From Hymenobacter arizonensis (GTDB taxonomy: Bacteria > Bacteroidota > Bacteroidia > Cytophagales > Hymenobacteraceae): a DNA stretch of 64,000 nt. The translations under genes were made by a program, and so were the position numbers. Below, piece after piece: positions 1 to 7,498 of the stretch (position 1 is the stretch's first letter; each line of letters starts with the position of its first letter). The notes under the pieces are model-generated. The model worked only from the letters and a program-made list of their open reading frames with translations, had not been told where the DNA came from and made no database searches. The DNA lies in assembly GCF_900115775.1 (NCBI RefSeq), contig NZ_FOXS01000002.1, positions 527,129 through 591,128 on the forward strand, written 5' to 3'.

Positions 1-110
1 AATCAAGGGTTTGAGCCGCCGGCCCCGAATCAAGGGTTTGCTCCCGACTTTAGAATCAAAGCAGCAGGCCTCGCTTCAAAAGTTTGCTCTAGGCTCAAGG
101 GCTTGCTCCG
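1..110. repeat. Degenerate short direct repeats at the window edge
   Basis: The 13-mer AATCAAGGGTTTG occurs exactly at 1-13 and 28-40. Decayed versions follow at about 54-61, 75-88 (TTCAAAAGTTTGCT) and 94-107 (CTCAAGGGCTTGCT). The spacing is roughly 19 to 27 bases. No open reading frame is convincing here. The array probably continues to the left of the window. Its role is unknown. Confidence 0.45.
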
Positions 111-111
111 C

Positions 112-208
112 GCCGGCTGTCATGCTGAGCCTGCGAAGCACCTTATCCCCACAGAACAAAAAGCGCTAACCTGATAAGGTGCTTCGCAGGCTCAGCATGA
201 CAGCCGGC
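112..208. repeat. Intergenic inverted repeat, family A (copy 1)
   Basis: Two perfect 36-bp arms (112-147 and 173-208) surround a 25-base loop. The arms contain GTCATGCTGAGCCTGCGAAG and its complement. Related copies lie near 7343, 12471, 22392, 26372 and 29765. The rest of the gap up to 318 has no recognisable gene, only two TTATCCCC-type motifs on the minus strand (242-250 and 262-270). Confidence 0.85.
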
Positions 209-318
209 ACGCAACAGGCAGGTGACGAATGCCAAGCCGCATGGGGATAACTAGCGGGCCACGGGGATAACCTAGGCATGGTGTATCCCTGCGCCGCCTG
301 CTTCCCGTATAGCGCCCG

Positions 319-813
319 ATGCCGTTCGACTACACCCTCGATTTCCACACTGTCGATTTCCGCCAGCACCCCGAACTCTACCGCGTGGGCCGGGGCGAGC
401 AGGGCGTGCTGCTGGTGCAGCCCTACAAGGGCGAAATCCTGCCCCACTGGCGCTTCAAAGACGCCGCGGCGGCCACCGAGTCGTCGGAGACGATTTACGG
501 GCTGTTTGAGGCTTATTTGAAGGCCGAGGATTTTGTGGGGGCCGACATGGCCCGGAAGTTCATCCAGATGGGCTTTACCCGGGCCCGGCGCTACGCCAAC
601 CACCGCGGCGGCAAGAAATACGACGGCCCCGTGCCCGACGACAAAAAAGGCCAGAGCGGCGCCCACGGCCGCGCCGAACTCCCCCGCACCGACCACCCCG
701 ATGTGGATAAAGTAGAAGCCGCAGCTATTTTCAAGCGCAAGTGGGACGAAGCCAAAGTCCACCCCGAGTACCTGCGCCAGAAAGAAGCCTTCATTGCCAA
801 ATACGGAAAGTAG
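319..813 (+). CDS. DUF4385 family protein
   Basis: A 164-residue protein recognised as DUF4385 from the run GRGEQGVLLVQPYKGEILPH at about residues 24-43 and the downstream DMARKFIQMGF and RRYANHRGGKKY segments. DUF4385 proteins occur in bacteria and large tailed phages, and I know of no established biochemical role. It has no signal peptide or membrane segment, so it is probably cytoplasmic. The ATG at 319 gives the expected N-terminus. A perfect DnaA box (minus strand, 702-710) lies inside the coding sequence and encodes part of DVDK. The next gene follows after a 42-base gap that carries its own -7 element. Confidence 0.85.
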   Translation: MPFDYTLDFHTVDFRQHPELYRVGRGEQGVLLVQPYKGEILPHWRFKDAAAATESSETIYGLFEAYLKAEDFVGADMARKFIQMGFTRARRYANHRGGKKYDGPVPDDKKGQSGAHGRAELPRTDHPDVDKVEAAAIFKRKWDEAKVHPEYLRQKEAFIAKYGK

Positions 814-823
814 CCCCGCTACC

Positions 824-831
824 TACCTTTG
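824..831 (+). promoter_or_regulatory. Bacteroidota -7 promoter element
   Basis: TACCTTTG matches the TAnnTTTG consensus. It lies 24 bases before the ATG at 856, so transcription would start near 837. This argues against an in-frame TTG at 829 as the start codon. Confidence 0.6.
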
Positions 832-855
832 CCACCTCTCCTAGACCCCAACACC

Positions 856-1341
856 ATGAACACCACGCAACCCTCCAGCATCGACGAAAACGAAATTATT
901 CTGGGTACCGGCATGGGTCCCCTGCGCTTCGGCGCGACCATGGACGAGGTACGCACCTTGGTGGGCGAGCCCGAGGAAATTGAAGAGTCGGACGACGACG
1001 ACGACTTCGAGCACCAGGCCTGGAACTACCACGAAGAAGACTACCTGCTGTCGCTCTACTTCGACCGCGAAGACGACTTCCGTCTGAGCTGCATCGAAAC
1101 CGACAACCCCAACATGCGCCTGTTCGGCGAAGTGATTTACGGCAAAAACGTTGACGAGGTGAAGGCACTGATGCAGCAGCATAACCTGCCCACGCCCGAG
1201 CTCGAAACCATGGAAGAAGGCGCTGTTCGCCTGTCCTACGAGAAGTCAATGATTGACTTGTATTTCGAAGAAGGCCAGCTGCAATTTGTGAATTTCGGCG
1301 TCTTCATCAACGACGACATGGAGGTGCAGTGGCCCAAATAA
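856..1341 (+). CDS. Acidic hypothetical protein
   Basis: A 161-residue acidic protein with no family I can name. It begins with a short variable stretch, then ILGTGMGPLRFGATMDEVRTLVGEPEE, which resembles the short 'basal fold' motif of proteins that start with a GPLxFGMT-type turn. An Asp-rich patch (residues about 47-53) follows, then two similar alpha/beta halves. This pattern recalls small bacterial immunity-like or DUF-type cytosolic proteins, but that is only an impression. The ATG at 856 is preferred because an upstream in-frame TTG lies inside the promoter element. The stop codon is seven bases before a perfect DnaA box. Confidence 0.8.
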   Translation: MNTTQPSSIDENEIILGTGMGPLRFGATMDEVRTLVGEPEEIEESDDDDDFEHQAWNYHEEDYLLSLYFDREDDFRLSCIETDNPNMRLFGEVIYGKNVDEVKALMQQHNLPTPELETMEEGAVRLSYEKSMIDLYFEEGQLQFVNFGVFINDDMEVQWPK

Positions 1342-1470
1342 GTCTGAGTTATCCACAATATCACGTGTTTTTAGTGTGGATAAGTGGACAAGTCACTAAA
1401 AACAGCGGGGTTATCCCCCATAATGCCTGATTTCATAGCAAATCCAGGTATTGCTAAATAATCGAACACA
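1342..1470. other. Candidate oriC: DnaA-box cluster
   Basis: Perfect TTATCCACA boxes lie at 1349-1357 (plus) and 1375-1383 (minus). Weaker relatives are at 1382-1391 (minus, TTGTCCACTT) and 1411-1419 (TTATCCCCC). A third perfect box is at 702-710. A 10-bp perfect inverted repeat (GTTTTTAGTG at 1367-1376, CACTAAAAAC at 1394-1403) overlaps the second box. The stretch 1421-1470 is AT-rich and could be the unwinding element. The location among recF, a DciA-like gene and parS supports an origin, but dnaA itself is not in the window. Confidence 0.5.
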
Positions 1471-1508
1471 AAAAAGGCTGACCCTATCAAGGTCAGCCTT
1501 TTTTGTGT
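1466..1508. terminator. Bidirectional intrinsic terminator
   Basis: A perfect 18-bp stem (1466-1483 with 1491-1508) has a seven-base loop, with A-runs on one side and T-runs on the other. It can terminate both the plus-strand gene on its left and the PiT gene converging from the right. Confidence 0.85.
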
Positions 1509-1527
1509 GGCAAAGCGACTAGGTTGA

Positions 1528-2931
1528 CTAATCGAGGAAAACCCGGAACAACAGAAACAGTCCGCCCGACAACACCATGGTCACGGGCAGCGTGAGCACC
1601 CAGGCCAGGGCAATACTGCGCACCATGCCGGGGTTCACGTTCTTCACGCCGCGGCTGGCCACCATGGAACCGGCGATGGATGAGGTGAGCACGTGGGTGG
1701 TCGAGGCGGCCACGCCAATCTGGGTGCTGATGCCAATCATGGCCGCCGCTACCAGCTCGGAGCTGGCGCCCTGGGCGTAGCTCAGGTGCTCTTTGCCGAT
1801 GCGCTCGCCAATGGTTTTTACGATGCGCTGCCAGCCTATCATGGTGCCACAGGCCAGTGAGAGGCTCACCATCAGCAGCACCCACCAGGGGGCGTAATCA
1901 GTGAAGCTTTTCATGTCCTTGATAGCGTCGTCGTAGGTGTTGCGGTCGGCCGTGCTTAGGCTCACTTTCTCGGAGCCGAGCAGCTTCTTGGCGCGGTTGG
2001 CAATGAGGAGAATGTCGCGGCGAATCTCAAAGCGGGTCTGGCGAGGCAGGTCCTCGATGCGGGTGGTGTTGGCAAAAATGCGGTCCATGTCGGCCGTCTG
2101 CGTCTGAATTTCGGCCAGCATCTTCTGGTCGGCGGGGCTGAGCTCGTCGCGGTTCACGCGGTTCATCACCTGCTCCACCTTCACGAGGGAAGCGCGCAGG
2201 TCGAGGGGGTTCTTACTTTGGTCGAGGGCAAAAAAGCTGGGCACGATGCCAATCAAAATCAGCATGATGAGGCCCACGCCCTTTTGGCCGTCGTTGGAAC
2301 CGTGGAAAAAGCTCACCAGCGTGCAGGTAACGATGAGGGTGAGGCGAATCCAGAGGGGGGGAGGCTTGCGCTTGTGTGGCTCCTTAAAAATGGCCTTGTT
2401 GCGAACGAAGCGCTTCAGGATGAACATCAGACCAATGGTGAGCGCAAAGCCCAGCAGCGGACCCACTAACAAACCAATACCCGTTTCGCCGGCTTTGCCC
2501 CAGTTCACGGCCGCGCCTTTGGAGTCGGGAAGCAGCGAAAAGGCGATGCCCACGCCCAGTATCGAACCAATGAGCGCATGCGAGCTCGACGCCGGAATGC
2601 CGTAGTACCACGTGCCCAAATTCCAGATGATAGCTCCTATCAGCAAGGCGCCTACCATGGCAACGCCGTGGTACACGTTGGCGTCAACCAGCGTTTCGAC
2701 GGGCAACAAGTAGATAATGCCCATGGCCACGCTGATGCCGCCGGCAAACACGCCGATGAAGTTCCAGAAGGCCGACCACACCACGGCCACCCAGGGCCGG
2801 AGCGTGTTGGTATAAATTACGGTAGCCACGGCGTTGGCCGTGTCGTGAAAGCCGTTAACGAACTCGAACGCGCAGGCGGCCAACAGGCACACGCCGAGAA
2901 GCAGCAGCACGTGAGGTTCTAAACCAAACAT
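1528..2931 (-). CDS. PiT-family inorganic phosphate transporter
   Basis: A 467-residue inner-membrane protein of the PiT family, which imports phosphate using the proton or sodium gradient. Both internally duplicated signatures are visible: GFHDTANAVAT at residues 27-37 and FFHGSNDGQKGVG at about 208-220. A hydrophilic cytoplasmic segment of about 110 residues (235-345) separates the two membrane halves, as in many bacterial PiT proteins. No PhoU-like (DUF47) regulator is adjacent in the window. The ATG at 2931 starts directly in the first helix, and a TACCTTTG element lies about 40 bases upstream. Confidence 0.93.
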   Translation of the reverse strand: MFGLEPHVLLLLGVCLLAACAFEFVNGFHDTANAVATVIYTNTLRPWVAVVWSAFWNFIGVFAGGISVAMGIIYLLPVETLVDANVYHGVAMVGALLIGAIIWNLGTWYYGIPASSSHALIGSILGVGIAFSLLPDSKGAAVNWGKAGETGIGLLVGPLLGFALTIGLMFILKRFVRNKAIFKEPHKRKPPPLWIRLTLIVTCTLVSFFHGSNDGQKGVGLIMLILIGIVPSFFALDQSKNPLDLRASLVKVEQVMNRVNRDELSPADQKMLAEIQTQTADMDRIFANTTRIEDLPRQTRFEIRRDILLIANRAKKLLGSEKVSLSTADRNTYDDAIKDMKSFTDYAPWWVLLMVSLSLACGTMIGWQRIVKTIGERIGKEHLSYAQGASSELVAAAMIGISTQIGVAASTTHVLTSSIAGSMVASRGVKNVNPGMVRSIALAWVLTLPVTMVLSGGLFLLFRVFLD

Positions 2932-2970
2932 AAACAGCGGGTTTGTGGGAACTTAGTTTCAAACATGCGG

Positions 2971-2978
2971 CAAAGGTA
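2971..2978 (-). promoter_or_regulatory. -7 promoter element of the PiT gene
   Basis: On the minus strand this reads TACCTTTG, the Bacteroidota -7 consensus, 40 bases before the start codon. Confidence 0.6.
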
Positions 2979-3092
2979 GGGCGGTAGTTCACAGAGGCTA
3001 TGTTACCGAATTGTGACCTGGCGCCCCCTACAGCCGCTGGCGCAATAATTCGGGCCTTCTACGCACAACTTTCACCTTGGGCCACATCGGCC

Positions 3093-3100
3093 TACTTTTG
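3093..3100 (+). promoter_or_regulatory. -7 promoter element of glyS, almost touching the start codon
   Basis: TACTTTTG ends five bases before the glyS ATG at 3106. With the usual short distance from this element to the first transcribed base, the transcript would begin at or beside the start codon, so the mRNA may be leaderless. Confidence 0.6.
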
Positions 3101-3105
3101 CAAGC

Positions 3106-4608
3106 ATGAACCCAGCACTCGAAACCACCCAGCTCAAGGATATTGTGGCCCACGCCAAGGAATACGGCTTTGTATTTCAATCTTCGGAAATCTACGATGG
3201 CCTGGCCGCCGTGTACGACTACGGCCCCAACGGCGTGGAGCTGAAAAACAACCTCAAGCGCCTGTGGTGGGAAACCATGACCCAGCTGCACCACGACGTG
3301 GTGGGCATCGACGCGGCCATTTTCATGGCGCCCCAGACCTGGAAGGCCTCGGGACACATCGATGGGTTCAATGACCCCATGATTGACAACCTCGACAGCA
3401 AGAAGCGCTACCGCGCCGACGTGCTGCTCGAAGAAAAAGCCGCCGAGTACGAAAACGCCGGCGACCCCGCCCGCGGTGCCGCCCTCACCGCCGAGATGGG
3501 CCGCTTGCTCACGGCCGAAGACCTGGCCGGCGTGCGCCAGCTCATCATCGACGAAAAAATCCAGTGCCCCGTTTCCAAAACCGGCAACTGGACCGAGGTG
3601 CGCCAGTTCAACCTGATGTTCTCAACCCAGGGCTCGGCCGTGGATTCGGACGCTCCCCCCGTGTACCTGCGCCCCGAAACGGCCCAGGGCATCTTCGTGA
3701 ACTTCCTGAACGTGCAGAAGTCGGCCCGCATGAAGATTCCTTTCGGCATTGCCCAAATCGGCAAAGCGTTCCGGAACGAGATTGTGGCTCGCCAGTTCAT
3801 CTTCCGGATGCGGGAATTTGAGCAAATGGAGATGCAATTCTTCGTGCGCCCCGGCACTGAAGGCGAGTGGTACGACACCTGGAAGGCCGCGCGCCGCAAG
3901 TTTCACGAGGCCATCGGCCTGCCGGCCGAGAAGCTCCGCTTCCACGACCACGACAAACTGGCCCACTATGCCAAGGCCGCGGTTGACATTGAGTACGAAT
4001 TCCCCTTCGGCTTCAAGGAAATCGAAGGCATTCACTCCCGCTCCGACTTCGACCTGACCCAGCACCAGAACCTGAGCCGCAAAAAGCAGCAGTACTTCGA
4101 CAACGACGTGGACCCCGCCACCGGCAAGCCCTACGGCAACTACGTGCCCTACGTGGTGGAAACCTCCGTTGGCGCCGACCGCTTGTTCCTAGCCACCATG
4201 TGCAATGCCTTCACGGAGGAAACCATCACGGAAGGGGAGGGCGACGCCCAGCAAACCAAAACCCGCACCTTCCTGAAGTTGCATCCCGCCGTGGCCCCGG
4301 TGAAAGCTGCCATTTTCCCGCTGGTTCGCAAAGACGGCATGCCCGAGAAAGCTCAGGAAATCTTCGACGCCCTGCGTTTCGATTTTCGCCTGGTGCTGGA
4401 AGAGCGCGACGCCATCGGCAAGCGCTACACCCGCCAGGACCTCATCGGCACGCCCTTCTGCATCGTGGTCGACGGCCAAACCCTGGAAGACGACACCGTC
4501 ACGGTGCGCCACCGCGATTCGCGCGAGCAAACCCGCATGCCGATTTCGGAGCTGCGCAGCTACATCGGCGAGGCCGTGAGCTTCCGCCGCATCTTCGAGA
4601 AGCTGTAG
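3106..4608 (+). CDS. glyS: Glycyl-tRNA synthetase (class II, homodimeric type)
   Basis: A 500-residue class II synthetase that charges tRNA-Gly. The start, LKDIVAHAKEYGFVFQSSEI and then YDYGPNGVELKNNLK, is the typical N-terminus of the single-chain alpha2 enzyme. Motif 2 is FRNEI at about residues 222-226, followed by RMREFEQMEMQFF. Motif 3 and the glycine pocket follow in the VETSVGADRLFLATM region. The C-terminal anticodon-binding domain begins near APVKAAIFPL. The length is normal for the family. The gene ends at a hairpin flanked by an inverted pair of family B repeats. Confidence 0.97.
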   Translation: MNPALETTQLKDIVAHAKEYGFVFQSSEIYDGLAAVYDYGPNGVELKNNLKRLWWETMTQLHHDVVGIDAAIFMAPQTWKASGHIDGFNDPMIDNLDSKKRYRADVLLEEKAAEYENAGDPARGAALTAEMGRLLTAEDLAGVRQLIIDEKIQCPVSKTGNWTEVRQFNLMFSTQGSAVDSDAPPVYLRPETAQGIFVNFLNVQKSARMKIPFGIAQIGKAFRNEIVARQFIFRMREFEQMEMQFFVRPGTEGEWYDTWKAARRKFHEAIGLPAEKLRFHDHDKLAHYAKAAVDIEYEFPFGFKEIEGIHSRSDFDLTQHQNLSRKKQQYFDNDVDPATGKPYGNYVPYVVETSVGADRLFLATMCNAFTEETITEGEGDAQQTKTRTFLKLHPAVAPVKAAIFPLVRKDGMPEKAQEIFDALRFDFRLVLEERDAIGKRYTRQDLIGTPFCIVVDGQTLEDDTVTVRHRDSREQTRMPISELRSYIGEAVSFRRIFEKL

Positions 4609-4633
4609 TAGCTACTGGCATTGCGCAGCCGGC

Positions 4634-4800
4634 GGAACCTCACCCCTGGCCCCTCTCCAAAAGAGAGGGGAGCCTGACGCAACTATCAACAAACAGAAAC
4701 CCTTACTGCGGCTAGCAGTGAGGGTTTCTGCTTAATACGCTTTGCTGTCCTTGTGCCGTGGCTCCCCTCTCTTTTGGAGAGGGGCCGGGGGTGAGGTTCC
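4634..4800. repeat. Family B inverted-repeat pair around the glyS terminator
   Basis: The left arm (4634-4674) and right arm (4760-4800) are nearly exact reverse complements of about 41 bases. Each arm is itself a small hairpin around CCCCTCTCCAAAAGAGAGG. Between the arms lies a separate hairpin (4694-4730). Other family B copies are at 7390-7429, 13661-13778 and 17341-17553. Confidence 0.85.
4694..4730. terminator. Hairpin downstream of glyS, probable terminator
   Basis: CAGAAACCCTTACTGC pairs with GCAGTGAGGGTTTCTG across a five-base loop. It lacks a strong T-run on the plus strand, so termination is probable rather than certain. Confidence 0.5.
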
Positions 4801-4855
4801 CCGGGGTGAGGCTCCACAGGCACAATGTTGCGATGCCAGGCCCCCCGCCCTTACG

Positions 4856-4863
4856 TAACTTTG
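4856..4863 (+). promoter_or_regulatory. -7 promoter element of the RND exporter gene
   Basis: TAACTTTG matches the consensus and lies 16 bases before the ATG at 4880. Confidence 0.55.
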
Positions 4864-4879
4864 CCTTTTAACATGACTT

Positions 4880-7315
4880 ATGTGGGCTAAACTCGCGCTG
4901 TTCATTATCCGCTTCCGTCGCTCGCTGATTGCGGTGCTGGCCGTCATAACTGTGTTCATGGCCTGGAAAGCCAAGGACGTGGAGATGACCTACGACTTCG
5001 CCCAAGTCGTAAGCCCGCAAGACCCGGAGATGGTCTATTTCCAGAGCTTTAAAAAGACTTTCGGGGAAGATGCTAACGTACTGGTATTGGGACTACAAGA
5101 CAGCGCCGTGTACAAGCTGGGCAACTTCAACGAGCTGCGCACCCTGACCGATACGCTTTCGAAGGTGACAGGCGTTAACGGCGTGCTGAGTGTAACCAAG
5201 CTGCTGGCTATCCGGAAAGACACAGCCACCAATAAGTTTAAAACTGAGCTCATTTTTAAGACTTTCCCCCGCACCCAGAGGGAACTGGACAGCCTGATGC
5301 GGGAGGTCAACCAGGTCGAGTTTTACAAAGGCCAGCTCATCAGCCCGCGCACCGGGGCCACTCTGCTGGCCCTGACCATGGACCCAAAATACCTCAACTC
5401 CTCGCAGCGGCAGGGGGTGATGAAGAACATTCTAGGCCACGCCAAGGCCTTCCAGAAGAAGACCAACATCCGCCTGCACTACGCCGGCCTGCCCTACGTG
5501 CGCTACACCATGACCAGCAAGGTGGGCTCGGAGATGACCTTCTTTACCATCATGGCCATGCTGGTGACGGGCGTGACGCTGCTGGCGTTTTTCCGGACCT
5601 GGGCCGCGGTGGTGTTTCCGCTGGTGGTGGTGGGCGTGACGGCCGTGTGGGCCATCGGCTCCATTGTGCTGATGGGCTACAAAATCAACCTGCTCACCGG
5701 CCTCATTCCCAGCCTCATCATCGTCATCGGCATTCCGAACTGCACCTATTTGCTGTCGCGCTACCACTACGACTTCCGCAAATCGGGCAACCAGATGCTG
5801 GCCATGACGCGGGTAATCCGCAAAATCGGCCTCGTCACTTTCATGAACAACACGACCACGGCCATCGGCTTTTTCGTGTTTTGCTTCACCGACATCGCCA
5901 TTCTGTTTCAGTTCGGACTGGTGGCCACGGTCAACATTTTCGTGGCCTTCATCATCAGCTTCATCCTGATTCCGGCGGTATTTACCTACCTGCCGCCCCC
6001 TACGCCCAAGCAGCTCGAGCATCTGGATGCCGCGCCGCTCACCAAGCTGCTGGAGTTTTTCGACGACCTGGTGATGCATCGTCGTCCCACGGTCTACGTG
6101 CTAGCGCTCATACTCGTGGTGGGCGCGGCCATCGGCATCCGGCGCATCGAAGCCGTGTCGTACATGGTTGACGACCTGCCCAAAGGCAGCACGGTGAACT
6201 CCGACCTGACCTTCTTCGAGCGCCACTTCAACGGCGTGATGCCGCTGGAATTTGTGGTCGATACCCACAAAAAGCGCGGCCTGCTCAAGCTCAGCAACCT
6301 CGAGAAAATCAACCAGTTCGAGAACTACCTGCGCACCCAGCCGGAGGTCACGTCGCCCATCAGCATCGTCACCTTCCTGAAGGCTACCACCCAGGCCTAC
6401 TACAACGGCGACCCCGCGTTCTACCGCCTGCCCGACAACACCGAGAAGAACTTCATTCTCAGCAGCCTGGCTAATTCCAAAGGCACTGGCGCGGGCACCG
6501 ACAGCAAGCTGCTCCGCTCCTTTGTGGACAGCACCGGCCAGCAGGCCCGCATCAGCCTCAAGATTGCCGACATCGGCTCGCGCAACCTCGACACGCTGAT
6601 GAACAGCAAAATTCTGCCCGAGATGCACCGCATTTTCAACGGCACGGGCATGGACGTGCGGCCCACCGGCACCACCATCCTGTTTACCAAAGGCAACGAA
6701 TACCTCATCAATACGCTGGGTGAGAGTTTGATGATAGCCTTTGGCCTGGTCGGCCTGGTCGTTTTGATTCTGTTCCGCTCGGCTCGCACCGTGTTGTTTG
6801 CCTTGATTCCCAACGCTGTGACGCTGATTCTAACGGCCGGCATCATGGGTTATTTCAACATTCCCCTCAAGCCCGGCACGGCCTTGATTTTTGTCATTGC
6901 CCTGGGCATTGACGGGGACAACTCCATTCACTTGCTGGCCAAATTCCGCCAGGAAATGGCCCTGAATGGCCAGCGCGTGCGCCAGGCCGTATCGGTAACG
7001 CTGAGCGAGGCGGGCACCAGCATGATTTACACCAGCATAGTGCTGTTCGTCGGTTTCAGCATTTTCGCTTTCAGTGAGTTTGGCGGCACCAAAGCTTTGG
7101 GCCTATTGATGTCGGCTTCGCTGCTGATTACGAATTTTTCCAACCTGATTTTGTTGCCTTGCTTGTTGGTCACCTTCGAGCACGGCAAAGGCAACTCCAT
7201 TGACGACAACGCGCTGATACGGCACTACGATGAGTCGTACCACGAAGAAGACGATGATTTGGAGCTAAACCTGGATAGAATGACCGTGAAAAGCCGCACT
7301 GACCTAGGTAGCTAG
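4880..7315 (+). CDS. RND/MMPL-type membrane transporter
   Basis: An 811-residue inner-membrane protein of the RND superfamily (MMPL branch, related to HpnN-like lipid and hopanoid exporters). It has the expected two-fold plan. A first helix at about residues 8-28 precedes a periplasmic loop to about 215. Five helices then form a sterol-sensing-like block (about 218-370), containing GLIPSLIIVIGIPNCTYLLS. A helix near 400 precedes a second periplasmic loop to about 610, followed by another five-helix block containing FVIALGIDGDNSIHLL, where the buried acidic residues needed for proton coupling would lie. The C-terminus is acidic and cytoplasmic. No membrane-fusion partner is adjacent. The substrate is unknown. 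Confidence 0.88.
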   Translation: MWAKLALFIIRFRRSLIAVLAVITVFMAWKAKDVEMTYDFAQVVSPQDPEMVYFQSFKKTFGEDANVLVLGLQDSAVYKLGNFNELRTLTDTLSKVTGVNGVLSVTKLLAIRKDTATNKFKTELIFKTFPRTQRELDSLMREVNQVEFYKGQLISPRTGATLLALTMDPKYLNSSQRQGVMKNILGHAKAFQKKTNIRLHYAGLPYVRYTMTSKVGSEMTFFTIMAMLVTGVTLLAFFRTWAAVVFPLVVVGVTAVWAIGSIVLMGYKINLLTGLIPSLIIVIGIPNCTYLLSRYHYDFRKSGNQMLAMTRVIRKIGLVTFMNNTTTAIGFFVFCFTDIAILFQFGLVATVNIFVAFIISFILIPAVFTYLPPPTPKQLEHLDAAPLTKLLEFFDDLVMHRRPTVYVLALILVVGAAIGIRRIEAVSYMVDDLPKGSTVNSDLTFFERHFNGVMPLEFVVDTHKKRGLLKLSNLEKINQFENYLRTQPEVTSPISIVTFLKATTQAYYNGDPAFYRLPDNTEKNFILSSLANSKGTGAGTDSKLLRSFVDSTGQQARISLKIADIGSRNLDTLMNSKILPEMHRIFNGTGMDVRPTGTTILFTKGNEYLINTLGESLMIAFGLVGLVVLILFRSARTVLFALIPNAVTLILTAGIMGYFNIPLKPGTALIFVIALGIDGDNSIHLLAKFRQEMALNGQRVRQAVSVTLSEAGTSMIYTSIVLFVGFSIFAFSEFGGTKALGLLMSASLLITNFSNLILLPCLLVTFEHGKGNSIDDNALIRHYDESYHEEDDDLELNLDRMTVKSRTDLGS

Positions 7316-7342
7316 AGCAACGGCTGTTTGAAAGATTAAAAA

Positions 7343-7474
7343 AGAACGTCATGCTGAGCGTAGCCGAAGCATCTCTACTGCACCGCCGCGGCTCCCCTCT
7401 CTTTTGGAGAGGGGCCGGGGGTGAGGTTCAACGAAGCGAGCGAGATGCTTCGGCTGCGCTCAGCATGACGTTCT
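7343..7474. repeat. Family A inverted repeat (copy 2) with a family B arm inside
   Basis: Arms 7343-7375 and 7442-7474 are complementary over 33 bases with one visible mismatch and read GAACGTCATGCTGAGC outward. The loop contains a complete single family B arm (7390-7429), identical over about 40 bases to the arm at 4760-4799. This nesting indicates that one repeat landed inside another. Confidence 0.85.
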
Positions 7475-7498
7475 AGAGAGTTGAAAATAAACCAATTC

